Assembly: GCA_030603695.1 (NCBI GenBank)
Contig: JAUVXF010000006.1
Location: 62,001 to 126,000, forward strand
Reading direction: 5' to 3'
Length of the DNA: 64,000 nt
Origin: Natronohydrobacter sp.
GTDB taxonomy: Bacteria > Pseudomonadota > Alphaproteobacteria > Rhodobacterales > Rhodobacteraceae
The first letter of the stretch is position 1. The number at the start of each line of letters is the position of its first letter. Position numbers and translations under genes: made by a program. Shown one piece after another: positions 10,178-19,439 of the stretch. The notes beneath the pieces are model-generated. The model searched no databases and was not told where the DNA came from. It saw only the letters and a program-made list of their open reading frames with translations.

Positions 10178-10199
10178 AAGGGGCGGCAGAGCGCCCCCT
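10178..10199 (-). terminator. Possible terminator after the pseudoprotease gene
   Basis: GGGGCG pairs with CGCCCC around a GCAGAG loop just downstream of the stop at 10206 when read on the minus strand, with a short CCTTT tail. Weak U tract, so confidence is limited. Confidence 0.4.
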
Positions 10200-10205
10200 T
10201 CGCCC

Positions 10206-11996
10206 TCAGTTCCAGCAAGAAACAAGAACTGTCAAATCCCCTGCAATCCGCGTCAGGCGCTCTGGCGGCACAAAGACATCTTCGCGCAGCGTGCCGGCAG
10301 AGACATTGGCAGCTTGCAAAAAGCCCGTGATTGCCGCCGCGCTGACAGCGAAATTCACATCACTTGGCAATTGGCGCGCCCCATCCTGCGGCTGGCCAGA
10401 CACAAGCCCGATCACCGCGCCATTGCCCCCAAAGACTGGCCCCCCCAGATCACCGGGGCGGATTTCGGCATTCAGGCGCAGTTGATCGCTTTCGCCGTTC
10501 AGCCCTTCCAGCGCATCAACGCGGCCAAAGGTCAGGATCGGTCTGGACATTGAATCTTCAAACGAGAAACCGGCAATCGTAATCTCTGCCCCCATGGCTG
10601 CCGCGCGGTCGTGGAACTGGGCAAAGGCCATTGGCACAAGTGGTGTTTCGGGTTTCAGAACAGCAAGGCCCAAGGCATCATCCCGGCGCACAACCCGTGC
10701 ATCATAGGCCTCGTCTATCGTGACGCGGCCACATTGGGCCACGGCGGCAGATGTTGTCAGCACGGTGCCCGTGGCATCTACGTAAAAGCCAGAGCGTGAG
10801 AAATCTGGCCGCCGCAGCGCCAGCCCGGCCAGCAGATCGGCACGCGCCACGGCGCTGGCAGGCCCGGCACTTTCGGGCAATGTGCCGCTGAAAGTGGCAA
10901 AGCTTGCTTCCATCATGGGCAAAACACGCGCCATTTGCGCATCGCGTTCTGGTGTCCAGACAAGGGTAAAGCCCTTCACCTCGCCATTGCGGAACTGGGC
11001 AAAGCTGTGCGAGCGCAATGTCTCGCTTTGCCCTGTCAGAACAAAGGAATTCTGGCTCCGCTCGCGCCGCCCTTCCAGAGGCACAATTTCCAGTGATTGC
11101 ATGATTTCATACAGGCCAAACAACGTGGCTTGAGTGCCCGACTGGCTGATAAGCAGCACCTGCACCCCGCTGTCATTGCGCGAGACATATTTGGCAAAAG
11201 GGGTTTCATGGCGTTCAAACTGCACCAGCGCCATGGGCAGATCAATGCTGATCCCGGCCAATTCATCGCGCACGGTTTCCATACCCAAGGCGGCCAGTTC
11301 GGCGCGGTAATCGCCAATCAGGGCATCACGCTGGCGGGTGGTCAGAACACCGGTTGCCGCAAAACCCTGCGCCTCTTGCCAATCACTGATGGAACGGCGC
11401 GTTCCGGGGCCAAAGGCGGCATCTATGCCAAGGTTGTAAAACCCGAACCACTGCAACGCGGTCTGTATTTCGGCCCGCGCATCACGATCAAGCAAGCGCT
11501 CTGCCGCCTGTGCCTGCGCAAGGGTTTCTTCTGGCTCTGGTTCAGGCTCTGGCTGTGGCGGGGGGGCGATTGCGACTTCTGGTGCGGGGTCTGGCTGTGG
11601 TTCCACTTCTGGCGCGGCGGGGGCAATGATTACAGGGCTGCGCGCCATGCCATCTTGCGGGAAAACCTGCGCCAGATAATCCGACCCGTTGCTGATAAAG
11701 GCATCTGCCGGAATGACACCCTGCGCGCGCAACTCTCTGCGCAGCGCGAAAGCATCTGTTTCACTCTCGAACGGGCCAAGGCTTAGCGCGACCCAATCAC
11801 TTGGCAGCCGGAAGCCCGAAACGTTGTCCAAGGCGGTATCCAGCACGCGCGCGCGCTCCAATGCGGTTTCAATGTCGCGATGGGCCTCTATCTGTAGCCA
11901 ACGCTGGTCTTGCGCCTGCGCTGGCCCCAGTCCGGCCATGGCACCAAGCAAAGCTGTCGCCGCCCAGAAGCCGATGCGGCATCTTGTCAAACCCAT
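10206..11996 (-). CDS. Secreted SPOR + peptidoglycan-binding protein with inactive trypsin-like domain
   Basis: A 596-residue exported protein. Residues 1-29 form a Sec signal ending in PAQAQ. Residues ~30-115 resemble a SPOR-type repeat. A Pro/Glu-rich linker follows (~125-158), then a PG_binding_1 domain (~168-227, with GIDAAFGPGTRRSISDWQ). The C-terminal domain (~400-560) has trypsin/DegP architecture, but the key residues are changed. The usual TNAHVV is TTSAAV (His lost near residue 417) and the usual GDSGGP is GDLGGP (Leu517 for Ser). The Asp region (DDALGLAVL) is kept. It therefore looks like a pseudoprotease with a structural or regulatory envelope role. The start is supported by AAAGGACAGCAGGAT. 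It is divergent from glyQ. Confidence 0.85.
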   Translation of the reverse strand: MGLTRCRIGFWAATALLGAMAGLGPAQAQDQRWLQIEAHRDIETALERARVLDTALDNVSGFRLPSDWVALSLGPFESETDAFALRRELRAQGVIPADAFISNGSDYLAQVFPQDGMARSPVIIAPAAPEVEPQPDPAPEVAIAPPPQPEPEPEPEETLAQAQAAERLLDRDARAEIQTALQWFGFYNLGIDAAFGPGTRRSISDWQEAQGFAATGVLTTRQRDALIGDYRAELAALGMETVRDELAGISIDLPMALVQFERHETPFAKYVSRNDSGVQVLLISQSGTQATLFGLYEIMQSLEIVPLEGRRERSQNSFVLTGQSETLRSHSFAQFRNGEVKGFTLVWTPERDAQMARVLPMMEASFATFSGTLPESAGPASAVARADLLAGLALRRPDFSRSGFYVDATGTVLTTSAAVAQCGRVTIDEAYDARVVRRDDALGLAVLKPETPLVPMAFAQFHDRAAAMGAEITIAGFSFEDSMSRPILTFGRVDALEGLNGESDQLRLNAEIRPGDLGGPVFGGNGAVIGLVSGQPQDGARQLPSDVNFAVSAAAITGFLQAANVSAGTLREDVFVPPERLTRIAGDLTVLVSCWN

Positions 11997-12135
11997 ATCC
12001 TGCTGTCCTTTTCAAATTCCGTTCCGCACCGCGCCTTCGGGCCATGTCATACCGGTTTGTGCGTTGACCCTGTGCGCTGGCTTGCCTATTGAAGCCAAGC
12101 TTTAAGAAAAACTGCGCACAAGACAAGAGGCGGCC

Positions 12136-13092
12136 ATGCAAGAGCGCTCTGATTCTTCGTCACAAATGCCCCAAAGCTTTCAGGAAATCATCCTGCGGCT
12201 GCAAAACTACTGGGCGGCCAAGGGCTGCGCCATCTTGCAACCTTATGATATGGAAGTGGGCGCAGGCACATTTCACCCCGCCACAACCCTGCGCGCGCTG
12301 GGCAGCAAGCCCTGGGCTGCGGCCTATGTGCAGCCCTCGCGCCGGCCCACAGACGGGCGCTACGGCGAGAACCCCAACCGCTTGCAGCATTATTACCAGT
12401 ATCAGGTGATCATCAAACCCTCGCCCCCCGATTTGCAGGAACTGTATCTGGGCAGCTTGCGGGCGATCGGCATTGATGACGCCCTGCATGATATCCGCTT
12501 TGTAGAAGATGACTGGGAATCCCCCACCCTTGGCGCATGGGGGCTGGGCTGGGAAGTGTGGTGCGATGGGATGGAAGTATCGCAATTCACCTATTTTCAG
12601 CAAGTGGGCGGGCATGATTGCCGCCCCGTTTCGGGCGAGCTGACCTATGGGTTGGAACGTCTGGCCATGTATGTTCTGGGCGTGGATCATGTGATGGACA
12701 TGCCCTTCAATGCCCCCGATGCGCCCATCCCGCTGGCATATGGCGATATCTTCCGCCAGACAGAGGAAGAATATTCGCGCCACAATTTCCACGGCGCAAC
12801 CACCGAGATGCTGTTGCGCCACTTCGAGGATGCAGAGGCCGAATGCGCGCGCCTGCTGGACATGCCGCTGCAAGATCCGGCCACGGGCAAAGCCATCCGC
12901 ATGGCGCACCCGGCCTATGACCAGTGCATAAAGGCCAGCCATCTGTTCAACCTGCTGGATGCGCGCGGCGTGATTTCCGTAACCGAACGCCAGGCCTATA
13001 TCGGACGGGTGCGCGCGCTGGCCAAGCTCTGCGCCGATGCTTTCGTGCAAACCGAAGCGGGCGGGGCACAGGCCGGGGGGGCGGCAGCCTGA
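12136..13092 (+). CDS. glyQ: Glycyl-tRNA synthetase alpha subunit
   Basis: Catalytic subunit of the bacterial alpha2-beta2 glycyl-tRNA synthetase, which charges tRNA-Gly. The 318 residues match the family (about 300), with the conserved opening [20 protein letters not shown], the class II motif region [20 protein letters not shown] and the GLERLAMY block. The C-terminal alanine/glycine-rich tail is lineage-specific. The stop codon overlaps the start of the next gene (TGATG at 13090-13094), and glyS follows 0.5 kb later in the same operon. Confidence 0.98.
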   Translation: MQERSDSSSQMPQSFQEIILRLQNYWAAKGCAILQPYDMEVGAGTFHPATTLRALGSKPWAAAYVQPSRRPTDGRYGENPNRLQHYYQYQVIIKPSPPDLQELYLGSLRAIGIDDALHDIRFVEDDWESPTLGAWGLGWEVWCDGMEVSQFTYFQQVGGHDCRPVSGELTYGLERLAMYVLGVDHVMDMPFNAPDAPIPLAYGDIFRQTEEEYSRHNFHGATTEMLLRHFEDAEAECARLLDMPLQDPATGKAIRMAHPAYDQCIKASHLFNLLDARGVISVTERQAYIGRVRALAKLCADAFVQTEAGGAQAGGAAA

Positions 13093-13595
13093 TGGGCCGT
13101 ATTTTTGTGGTCTTTCTGCTGGTCTGCACTGTCCTTGCCGGGGGCGGGGCCTATTACTTTCAGGTCTATGCCTTTTATGACAGGCTGCCCGCGCAAGACA
13201 GCATTCAGATCACCCCCTTGGGGGCAGATGAACCGGCTGAATTTGCCGTGCGCAATTTTCAGGGCATAGATTCTGACAGCTCTCCCATCCGCTACCGCGC
13301 TTGTTTCGAGATTGAGGCAGACCCCGCCACCCTCACCCCCTATGAGGGCGCAACCCCCCTGAACGCGCCAGGCTGGTTTGGCTGCTTCAATGCCGCCGCC
13401 CTGACACAGGCCCTGCGCGAGGGGCGCGCGACAGCCGTTCTGGGCGTGGCCAATATCCGCTACGGCATAGACCGCGTTGTGATCGTGCAAGATGGGCGCG
13501 GCTATGCCTGGCAACAGATCAACCCCTGTGGTGCGGCCCATTTTGATGGCGATCCCCTGCCCCCCGGCTGCCCGCCACCCCCGACAGCAGAGTGA
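13092..13595 (+). CDS. DUF6446-like membrane-anchored small protein between glyQ and glyS
   Basis: A 167-residue protein with one N-terminal membrane helix (IFVVFLLVCTVLAGGGAYYF) and a periplasmic-looking rest. Several Cys-containing motifs are visible (YRACFEIEAD, GWFGCFNAAALTQAL, QINPCGAAHF, PPGCPPPP). The sequence and its location inside the glyQ-glyS operon match what I recall as DUF6446, a family of unknown function in Rhodobacteraceae. The start overlaps the glyQ stop, and a 5-nt gap precedes the glyS ATG. No function is assigned; its association with glycyl-tRNA synthetase may just be positional. Confidence 0.8.
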   Translation: MGRIFVVFLLVCTVLAGGGAYYFQVYAFYDRLPAQDSIQITPLGADEPAEFAVRNFQGIDSDSSPIRYRACFEIEADPATLTPYEGATPLNAPGWFGCFNAAALTQALREGRATAVLGVANIRYGIDRVVIVQDGRGYAWQQINPCGAAHFDGDPLPPGCPPPPTAE

Positions 13596-13600
13596 GAGCG

Positions 13601-15856
13601 ATGGCTGACCTTCTGATCGAACTGTTTTCCGAAGAAATCCCCGCGCGCATGCAGGCCAGCGCCGCAGAGGCGCTGCGCCGCCTTGTCACCGATGGGCTGG
13701 TGGGCGCGGGCCTGACCTATGCCAATGCCGCCGCCTTTGCCACCCCGCGCCGCCTTGCGCTGGCGGTGCAGGGCCTGTCCACCCATTCGCCCACCCTGCG
13801 CGAGGAACGCAAAGGCCCCAAGCTTGGCGCCCCGCAGGCCGCGATTGACGGGTTCTTGCGCGGGATAGGCCAGACGATGGCCGATCTGGAAATCCGCGAT
13901 GACAAGAAGGGCCAAGTCTATTTCGCCACCATCACCACACCGGGCCGCGCCGCGCCAGAAATCGTGGCTCAGGTGCTGGATACCACGATCCGCAACTTCC
14001 CTTGGCCCAAATCCATGCGCTGGGGGTCTGGCAGTTTGCGCTGGGTGCGCCCCTTGCACAGTATCCTGTGCATTCTAAGCACAGAGGCCGGGGCAGAGAT
14101 TGTGCCCCTGACGGTTGGTGGCATAACCGCTGGCAACAGCACGCGCGGCCACCGCTTCATGGCGCCGGATGCCTTCACTGTCACAGGGTTTGACGATTAC
14201 GCCGCCAAGCTGAAACGCGCGCATGTGATCCTTGATCCACAGGAACGCGCCGCGCATATCTGGAATGATGCCAGCCAGATGGCCTTTGCCGCCGGGCTGG
14301 AACTGGTAGAGGACAAAGCCCTTCTGGCCGAAGTGGCAGGGCTGGTGGAATGGCCCGTTGTGCTGATGGGCCGCATTGGCGCGGATTTCCTGAACCTGCC
14401 GCCCGAAGTGCTGCAAACCTCGATGCGCGAGCATCAGAAATTCTTTTCCGCCCGCGATCCGAAATCGGGGCAGATTGTTGGCTTTGTGACAGTCGCCAAC
14501 CGCGACACCGCCGACAAGGGCGCAACAATCTTGCAGGGCAACCAGAAGGTTCTGGCCGCAAGGCTTTCAGATGCCAAGTTTTTCTGGGAAAATGATCTGC
14601 GCACCGTCACGGCCCAGGGGCTGGACGGCATGGGCGCGGGGCTTGCAAATGTGACATTCCACAATAAGCTCGGCTCGCAAGCCGACCGCGTGGCCCGCAT
14701 CGCAGCCCTTGCGCGCGAGATTGCGCCACTGGTGGGCGCGGATGCCGATCTGGCCGAACAGGCCGCCCGCGTGGCCAAGGCCGATCTGCGGTCAGACATG
14801 GTGGGCGAATTCCCCGAATTGCAAGGCTTGATGGGCAGCTACTATGCCCGCGCCGCTGGCCTGCCCGAGGATGTGGCCCGCGCCTGTGTGGAACATTACC
14901 AACCGCTTGGCCCGTCGGATTCCGTGCCATCCGCGCCCGTTTCCGTGGCCGTGGCCTTGGCCGACAAGATTGACACGCTGACAGGGTTCTGGGCGATTGA
15001 TGAAAAGCCCACAGGCAGCAAAGACCCCTACGCCCTGCGCCGCGCCGCGCTGGGGGTTATTCGGTTGGTGTTGGGGAATGGGGTTCGGATTGGGTTGACC
15101 CAATTCGAAGCGAAAGGCGTTGCTGGAGTAGTTTACGAAAACTACTACCGTGGTAAAACTGATACTGCAGACACAATCAGCAGAATCTCTGATCTGGGAG
15201 TGCCCGATAGCATTTCTAGCGAAGCAAGATTAACCTTTGAGGGATCAATCAAAGCACAAACAGCTGACTTTGTGGCAGAGACTGTCGACTTCGTTCGTGA
15301 AACACTTGGTTTTGACGTTGACGCGGTGATAGCAAACCTCCTCTCCTTCTTCCACGACCGTCTTAAAACCCACCTGCGCGAGCAGGGCATTCGCCATGAT
15401 GTGATTGACGCCTGCCTCGCCATGCCCGGCAATGATGATCTCACCCTTCTGGTCAAACGCGCCGAAGCGCTCTCGGCCTTTCTGAAAACCGCAGATGGCG
15501 AGAACCTGCTGCAAGGGTTCAAGCGCGCCAATAACATCCTTACGAAAGAGGAAGCCAAGGACGGGGTGGAGTATTCCTTCGGCCCCGATCCCAAACTGGC
15601 CGAAACGCCCGAAGAAAAGGCGCTGTTCACTGCGCTGGACAAGGCCGAAGCGGCCATCACCCCGGCCATGACTGCCGAGGATTTCGCCACCGCCATGGCC
15701 GCAATGGCCACCCTCCGCGCGCCGATTGATGCGTTTTTCGAGGCGGTGCAGATCAATACGGACAATCAGATCGTGCGGCGCAACCGTCTGAACCTGCTCC
15801 ACCGCATTCGCGCCACCTGCCAGCAAGTCGCCGATCTGACGCGGGTAGAGGGGTAA
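13601..15856 (+). CDS. glyS: Glycyl-tRNA synthetase beta subunit, with low-GC in-frame insert
   Basis: Non-catalytic subunit that binds tRNA-Gly and includes the HD-like and anticodon-binding DALR regions. It opens with the typical LLIELFSEEIPARMQ and later has MREHQKFFS, LSDAKFFWENDLR and the C-terminal RLNLLHRIRA. The product is 751 residues; E. coli GlyS is 689. Much of the excess lies at about residues 490-575, between GVIRLVLGNG and LLSFFHDRLK. There the DNA drops to about 45% GC (81 of 180 bases by count at 15121-15300) and codon use changes, while the frame stays open. I chose the ATG at 13601; a GTG nine bases upstream is also possible. Confidence 0.97.
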   Translation: MADLLIELFSEEIPARMQASAAEALRRLVTDGLVGAGLTYANAAAFATPRRLALAVQGLSTHSPTLREERKGPKLGAPQAAIDGFLRGIGQTMADLEIRDDKKGQVYFATITTPGRAAPEIVAQVLDTTIRNFPWPKSMRWGSGSLRWVRPLHSILCILSTEAGAEIVPLTVGGITAGNSTRGHRFMAPDAFTVTGFDDYAAKLKRAHVILDPQERAAHIWNDASQMAFAAGLELVEDKALLAEVAGLVEWPVVLMGRIGADFLNLPPEVLQTSMREHQKFFSARDPKSGQIVGFVTVANRDTADKGATILQGNQKVLAARLSDAKFFWENDLRTVTAQGLDGMGAGLANVTFHNKLGSQADRVARIAALAREIAPLVGADADLAEQAARVAKADLRSDMVGEFPELQGLMGSYYARAAGLPEDVARACVEHYQPLGPSDSVPSAPVSVAVALADKIDTLTGFWAIDEKPTGSKDPYALRRAALGVIRLVLGNGVRIGLTQFEAKGVAGVVYENYYRGKTDTADTISRISDLGVPDSISSEARLTFEGSIKAQTADFVAETVDFVRETLGFDVDAVIANLLSFFHDRLKTHLREQGIRHDVIDACLAMPGNDDLTLLVKRAEALSAFLKTADGENLLQGFKRANNILTKEEAKDGVEYSFGPDPKLAETPEEKALFTALDKAEAAITPAMTAEDFATAMAAMATLRAPIDAFFEAVQINTDNQIVRRNRLNLLHRIRATCQQVADLTRVEG
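15060..15345 (+). other. Low-GC patch inside glyS
   Basis: From about 15060 to 15345 the otherwise GC-rich glyS switches to AT-rich codons (for example AAA, ACT, GAT, TTA, AGA), encoding the segment from roughly QFEAKGVAGVV to FGFDVDAVI-like residues before LLSFFHDRLK. The flanking sequence on both sides returns at once to host-like codon use. This looks like an in-frame insertion or recombined segment in a surface linker. Boundaries are approximate. Confidence 0.7.
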
Positions 15857-15945
15857 GGCGCGGCCCTCGGTTTGCGCCGCCTGAGGAACGCTTTGCATGT
15901 GCTGGCTTTTGTCAGTGATGAGGGGCGGCTTTGGGGACGGTCGGG

Positions 15946-16134
15946 ACAGCCGCGCATTGCTGGGCCGCGGTGCGGCGATCCGCCAGCGGGGCTAAGCGGT
16001 TTATGCTGGCCAAGTCCGAACGAAATTCAGGCTAAGCGCAGGGTGCAGCCAAATCGCTGTGCCGGGGGGCGGCCCAGCGATGCGCGGCGGCCTTCGGCCT
16101 TGATTCCGCGCTTGGCGCGCACTTTCCAACGTCC
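15946..16134 (+). repeat. Dispersed 189-bp intergenic repeat, copy A
   Basis: One of three related copies (others at 19191 and 34169). Shared blocks include GGGCCGCGGTGCGGCGATCC near the left end, GCAGCCAAATCGC in the middle, GCCGGGGGGCGGCCC, and CTTGATTCCGCGCTTGG near the right end. The right half can fold: GCGCGG (16082-16087) with CCGCGC (16106-16111) enclosing GGCC-TTC-GGCC. It fills the 322-bp gap between convergent glyS and accA. Nothing else is visible there. Confidence 0.85.
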
Positions 16135-16178
16135 TTCAAGTGCCTCACATCCGCCATCTTGCGCCAAGTGGCAAAGGC

Positions 16179-17138
16179 TCAGGCCGCCAGCCCCTTCGAT
16201 CCCATGGCAAGAAACTTTTGCCGCCGATCCTGCCGCAGCGCATCGGGGGATTTGCCGTCCATCTCTTTCAGCATCGCGCCCAGCGCTGCGCCCACGGCCT
16301 TGATCATCGCGGCGCGGTCGCGCTGCGCTCCGCCCAGCGGCTCTGGGATGATGCGGTCAATGACATCCAGCTTCTTGAGGTCTTGCGCCGTCAAGCGCAG
16401 CGCCTCTGCGGCCTCGCGCATTTTCTCGGCATCCTTCCACAGGATAGAGGCGCAGCCTTCGGGCGAGATGACGGAATAGACCGAATGTTCCAACATCGCG
16501 ATGCGGTTGGCCGTGGCAAAGGCCACCGCCCCGCCCGATCCGCCCTCGCCGATGATGACAGAAACCAGCGGCACGCCCAGTGACAGGCATTTTTGCGTGC
16601 TGCGCGCAATCGCCTCTGCCTGCCCGCGTTCTTCCGCGCCCTTGCCGGGATAGGCGCCCGGCGTATCCACCAGCGTAATCACAGGCAGGCGGAACCGGTC
16701 TGCCATGTCCATCAGCCGGATGGCCTTGCGATAGCCCTCTGGCCGCGCCATGCCGAAATTGCGCCGCAGGCGTGATTGCGTATCATGCCCCTTTTCCTGA
16801 CCGATCACCACAACAGGCCGATCTTTCAGCCGCCCCAGCCCGCCAATCACGGCCTCATCCTCGGCAAAGCCGCGATCGCCTGCAAGGGGGGTGAATTCGT
16901 CAAACAGCGCTTCGATATAATCGCGGCAATGGGGCCTGTCGGGATGGCGGGCCACCTGGCATTTGCGCCACGGCGTCAGGCCGCGATACAGATCAACCAG
17001 CAGTTTCTGGGCTTTCGCATCCAGCGCGGCCGCCTCTTTCTCAACATCCATATCCGGGTTGGCCGCAGCCATGGCGCGCAATTCTGCCGCCTTGCCCTCT
17101 ATCTCGGCCAGGGGTTTTTCGAATTCCAGATAATTCAT
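16179..17138 (-). CDS. accA: Acetyl-CoA carboxylase carboxyltransferase subunit alpha
   Basis: Transfers the carboxyl group from biotin carboxyl carrier protein to acetyl-CoA, together with AccD, giving malonyl-CoA for fatty-acid synthesis. The 319 residues match the family exactly. Visible motifs are the N-terminal [56 protein letters not shown], and the oxyanion-hole glycines in [12 protein letters not shown]. The frame is open up to 17489 but homology begins at the ATG at 17138. It is divergent from imuB and convergent with glyS. Confidence 0.98.
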   Translation of the reverse strand: MNYLEFEKPLAEIEGKAAELRAMAAANPDMDVEKEAAALDAKAQKLLVDLYRGLTPWRKCQVARHPDRPHCRDYIEALFDEFTPLAGDRGFAEDEAVIGGLGRLKDRPVVVIGQEKGHDTQSRLRRNFGMARPEGYRKAIRLMDMADRFRLPVITLVDTPGAYPGKGAEERGQAEAIARSTQKCLSLGVPLVSVIIGEGGSGGAVAFATANRIAMLEHSVYSVISPEGCASILWKDAEKMREAAEALRLTAQDLKKLDVIDRIIPEPLGGAQRDRAAMIKAVGAALGAMLKEMDGKSPDALRQDRRQKFLAMGSKGLAA

Positions 17139-17252
17139 GCCGCACTCCAACGCTTTTACTGCGGTCTTATGCGGCAGGGCGGGGGAATTTGCAATCTTGA
17201 AGGCACCCGGCGAGAGGCAGACTCGACTCTGGGCCAAACGCGCCCTAAATTG

Positions 17253-17267
17253 GAACATAAAGTGAAC
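17253..17267 (+). promoter_or_regulatory. LexA (SOS) box upstream of imuB
   Basis: GAACATAAAGTGAAC is GAAC-N7-GAAC, the same as GTTC-N7-GTTC on the other strand, which is the known alphaproteobacterial LexA operator. It ends 13 bp before the imuB ATG, so bound LexA would cover the promoter or the translation start region. Confidence 0.8.
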
Positions 17268-17280
17268 ATATGGCCCCCGC

Positions 17281-18750
17281 ATGCCCCGCCGTATCCTTAT
17301 CCTCTGGTTGCCCCGTTTCCGTTCTGATCTGGCGCTGCGCCGCAGGCCAGTGGCAGGGGCGTTTGCGCTTGTGGAACGCGCGCGCGGGGCAGACAGGCTG
17401 GCCTGCCTGAACCCGCCCGCCATGGCGCGCGGGCTGCGCGCGGGCATGGGGCTGGCGGATGCGCGCGCGCTTTGCCCCGATCTGCTCACCCGCCCGGCCG
17501 ATCCGCTGGAAGAGGGGCGCGCGCTGGAGGCGCTGCGCCGCTGGGCCTTGCGCTATTGCCCTTGGGTGGCAACCGAGGGCACGGATGGGCTGGCGCTGGA
17601 TATTACAGGGGCCGCGCATCTGCTGGGGGGAGAGGGGGCGCTTCTGGCCGATCTGTGCGCAAGGCTGGCGCGCATGGGCTTTGAGGCCCGCGCCGCCATT
17701 GCCCCCACACGCGGCACGGCTTGGGCCATGGCGCATTACGGGCGCGGCGGGATCGTGCCAGAGGGGCGCGCGGAACAGGCGTTGATGCCCCTGCCACTGG
17801 CCGCGCTGCGGCTGGAACCGGAGGTGCTGGACGGGCTGGCCCGTCTGGGCCTGCGCCTTGTGCGCGATCTGCACAAATTGCCCCGCGCCAGCCTTGCGCG
17901 GCGATTTGGCGCAGCGCCCCTCTTGCGGCTGGATCAGGCGCTTGGCCATGTGGCAGACCCTATCACCCCCGCGCCAGAGGCCCCGCCCCTTGCTGTGCGC
18001 CTGTCACTGCCCGAACCGATTGGGCTGATGGGCGATATCACCGCGGGGCTGGATCGGCTGCTGGCGCGGCTCTGCACTCATTTGCGCAACGCGAATAAGG
18101 GGGCGCGGCGGGTGCTTTTGGAACTGGCGCGCGTGGATGGGCAGGCCATAAGGCTGGACATCGGGCTGGCGCGGCCCATGCGCGAACCTGCCGCCATTGC
18201 CCCCCTGTTCACCCGCGCGCTGGACGGGCTGGATGCAGGCTTTGGCATAGACCGCATGCGCCTAAGCGCCACGGCCACAGAAACACTGGCCGCAGCCCAG
18301 ATCACCACCACCGGCGCACAGGCGCAAGACGATCTGGCCGATCTGCTGACGCGGCTGTGCAACCGCGTGGGGTTTGAGTCCGTCTGGCGCTATCTGCCCG
18401 CAGACAGCCATATCCCCGAAAAAGCCTATAGCATTGCCGCTGCCGCCTATAGCCAGCCCGCGCGCGATTGGCCCAGCACGCCGCCCCGCCCGCTGCTGAT
18501 CTTCCCGCCCGAAGCGATTGCAGGCCAAGGCCGCGCGCTGCCGCAGCGTTTCAAATGGCGGGGGCTGTGGTGGGGGGTGGTGGCGGCATCGGGGCCGGAA
18601 CGCATCAGCCCGCAATGGTGGCTGGATGATCCCGCATGGCGCACGGGGCTGCGCGATTACTGGCGCGTGCAAACCGACAGGGGCGCGCGGCTTTGGCTGT
18701 TTCATACGCCCCAGCGCGATGGCTGGTATGTGCAGGGCGAATTTGCCTAG
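17281..18750 (+). CDS. imuB: ImuB-like Y-family DNA polymerase homologue (SOS mutagenesis)
   Basis: A 489-residue Y-family polymerase homologue. The opening [17 protein letters not shown] and the block [20 protein letters not shown] match ImuB rather than active DinB. ImuB is a non-catalytic adaptor that recruits the error-prone polymerase DnaE2 with ImuA. An SOS box sits directly in front. The partners normally encoded next to it (imuA upstream, dnaE2 downstream) are absent: accA lies divergently upstream and a 690-bp gene-free interval follows. There is no good ribosome site before the ATG, so a leaderless or very short-leader transcript is possible. Confidence 0.85.
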   Translation: MPRRILILWLPRFRSDLALRRRPVAGAFALVERARGADRLACLNPPAMARGLRAGMGLADARALCPDLLTRPADPLEEGRALEALRRWALRYCPWVATEGTDGLALDITGAAHLLGGEGALLADLCARLARMGFEARAAIAPTRGTAWAMAHYGRGGIVPEGRAEQALMPLPLAALRLEPEVLDGLARLGLRLVRDLHKLPRASLARRFGAAPLLRLDQALGHVADPITPAPEAPPLAVRLSLPEPIGLMGDITAGLDRLLARLCTHLRNANKGARRVLLELARVDGQAIRLDIGLARPMREPAAIAPLFTRALDGLDAGFGIDRMRLSATATETLAAAQITTTGAQAQDDLADLLTRLCNRVGFESVWRYLPADSHIPEKAYSIAAAAYSQPARDWPSTPPRPLLIFPPEAIAGQGRALPQRFKWRGLWWGVVAASGPERISPQWWLDDPAWRTGLRDYWRVQTDRGARLWLFHTPQRDGWYVQGEFA

Positions 18751-18758
18751 CGCATGTC

Positions 18759-18785
18759 GCGCAAAACTGGGAACCGGTTTTGCGC
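18759..18785 (+). repeat. Palindrome after imuB
   Basis: GCGCAAAACTGG-GAA-CCGGTTTTGCGC forms a 12-bp stem (one mismatch or wobble) nine bases after the imuB stop. It resembles the AAACCGG...CCGGTTT intergenic palindromes common in alphaproteobacteria. There is no T run after it on either strand, so I do not call it an intrinsic terminator. Confidence 0.55.
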
Positions 18786-18927
18786 AAAAAGACACGCGAA
18801 CATTTAAGGTTAGCGTGGGTCGCGTGACTGCGAATGCTAGGCGGGGCGGGCTGTGGCACAAAGGGTTTTGAAAAGGCGCTGACAGCGCGCGCCCTTCGCA
18901 CCTTGGGGGCAATTCTTGGCCCCGTTT

Positions 18928-18961
18928 GCCCCCCAAGCGCCCCGCCTGAAACTTGGGGGGC
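18928..18961. repeat. Inverted repeat in gene-free interval after imuB
   Basis: GCCCCCCAAG pairs perfectly with CTTGGGGGGC across a 14-nt loop. A second, longer-range inverted repeat (CTGTATCGC at 18986, GCGATACAG at 19071) follows. The interval 18751-19190 otherwise shows no convincing gene. Confidence 0.5.
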
Positions 18962-19190
18962 GCTTTGATCCTGTGCAGCGGTGCCCTGTATCGCAACCAG
19001 CCCCCCATCTTGCCACGTTGCAACGCGGCCCAAGCTGGCCGCCCGCGCAAGGACACGGGGCAAGCGCCGCGCGATACAGCCCCCGCTTCGCGGGATGCTC
19101 CCAAAAAGGAAAAGGCCCCGCCTCGTGTTCACCACCTGCGCGGCGGTTCGGCCATGAGCGGCAGCTATGCAGGGGGGTGGTGACGTTCGC

Positions 19191-19379
19191 AAAGCCGCGC
19201 AGCGTCGGGCCGCGGTGCGGCGATCCAGCCTTTAGGCTATGTCACTTTATGCTGGCCAAATCCGCGCGAAATATCGGCTATGCGCAGGTTACAGCCAAAT
19301 CGCCGTGCCGGGGGGCGGCCCGGCGCTGCGCGGCGGCCTGCGGCCTTGATTCCGCGCTTGGTGTTCAGCTCTAATGTCC
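19191..19379 (+). repeat. Dispersed 189-bp intergenic repeat, copy B
   Basis: Same family and orientation as the copies at 15946 and 34169. It starts AAAGCCGCGCAGCGTCGGGC, shared almost verbatim with copy C, and ends ...CTAATGTCC, the same right boundary as the others. The right-end hairpin is GGCC-TGC-GGCC inside GCGCGG/CCGCGC. It sits between convergent imuB and the ABC exporter gene. Confidence 0.85.
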
Positions 19380-19439
19380 CCTTCCGCTCATACCAGCCCC
19401 TCGGTATCGCCTGTAAAATGCAGAAGGCTACGCCCCCCC

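Noticed and set aside
18759-18785. Intrinsic terminator for imuB
   Set aside because: Stem is good but no T run follows on either strand; recorded only as a palindrome.
18953-19373. Possible small genes in the interval after imuB and within repeat B
   Set aside because: Short frames with no ribosome site; they differ between repeat copies because of indels, so the repeat is unlikely to be coding.
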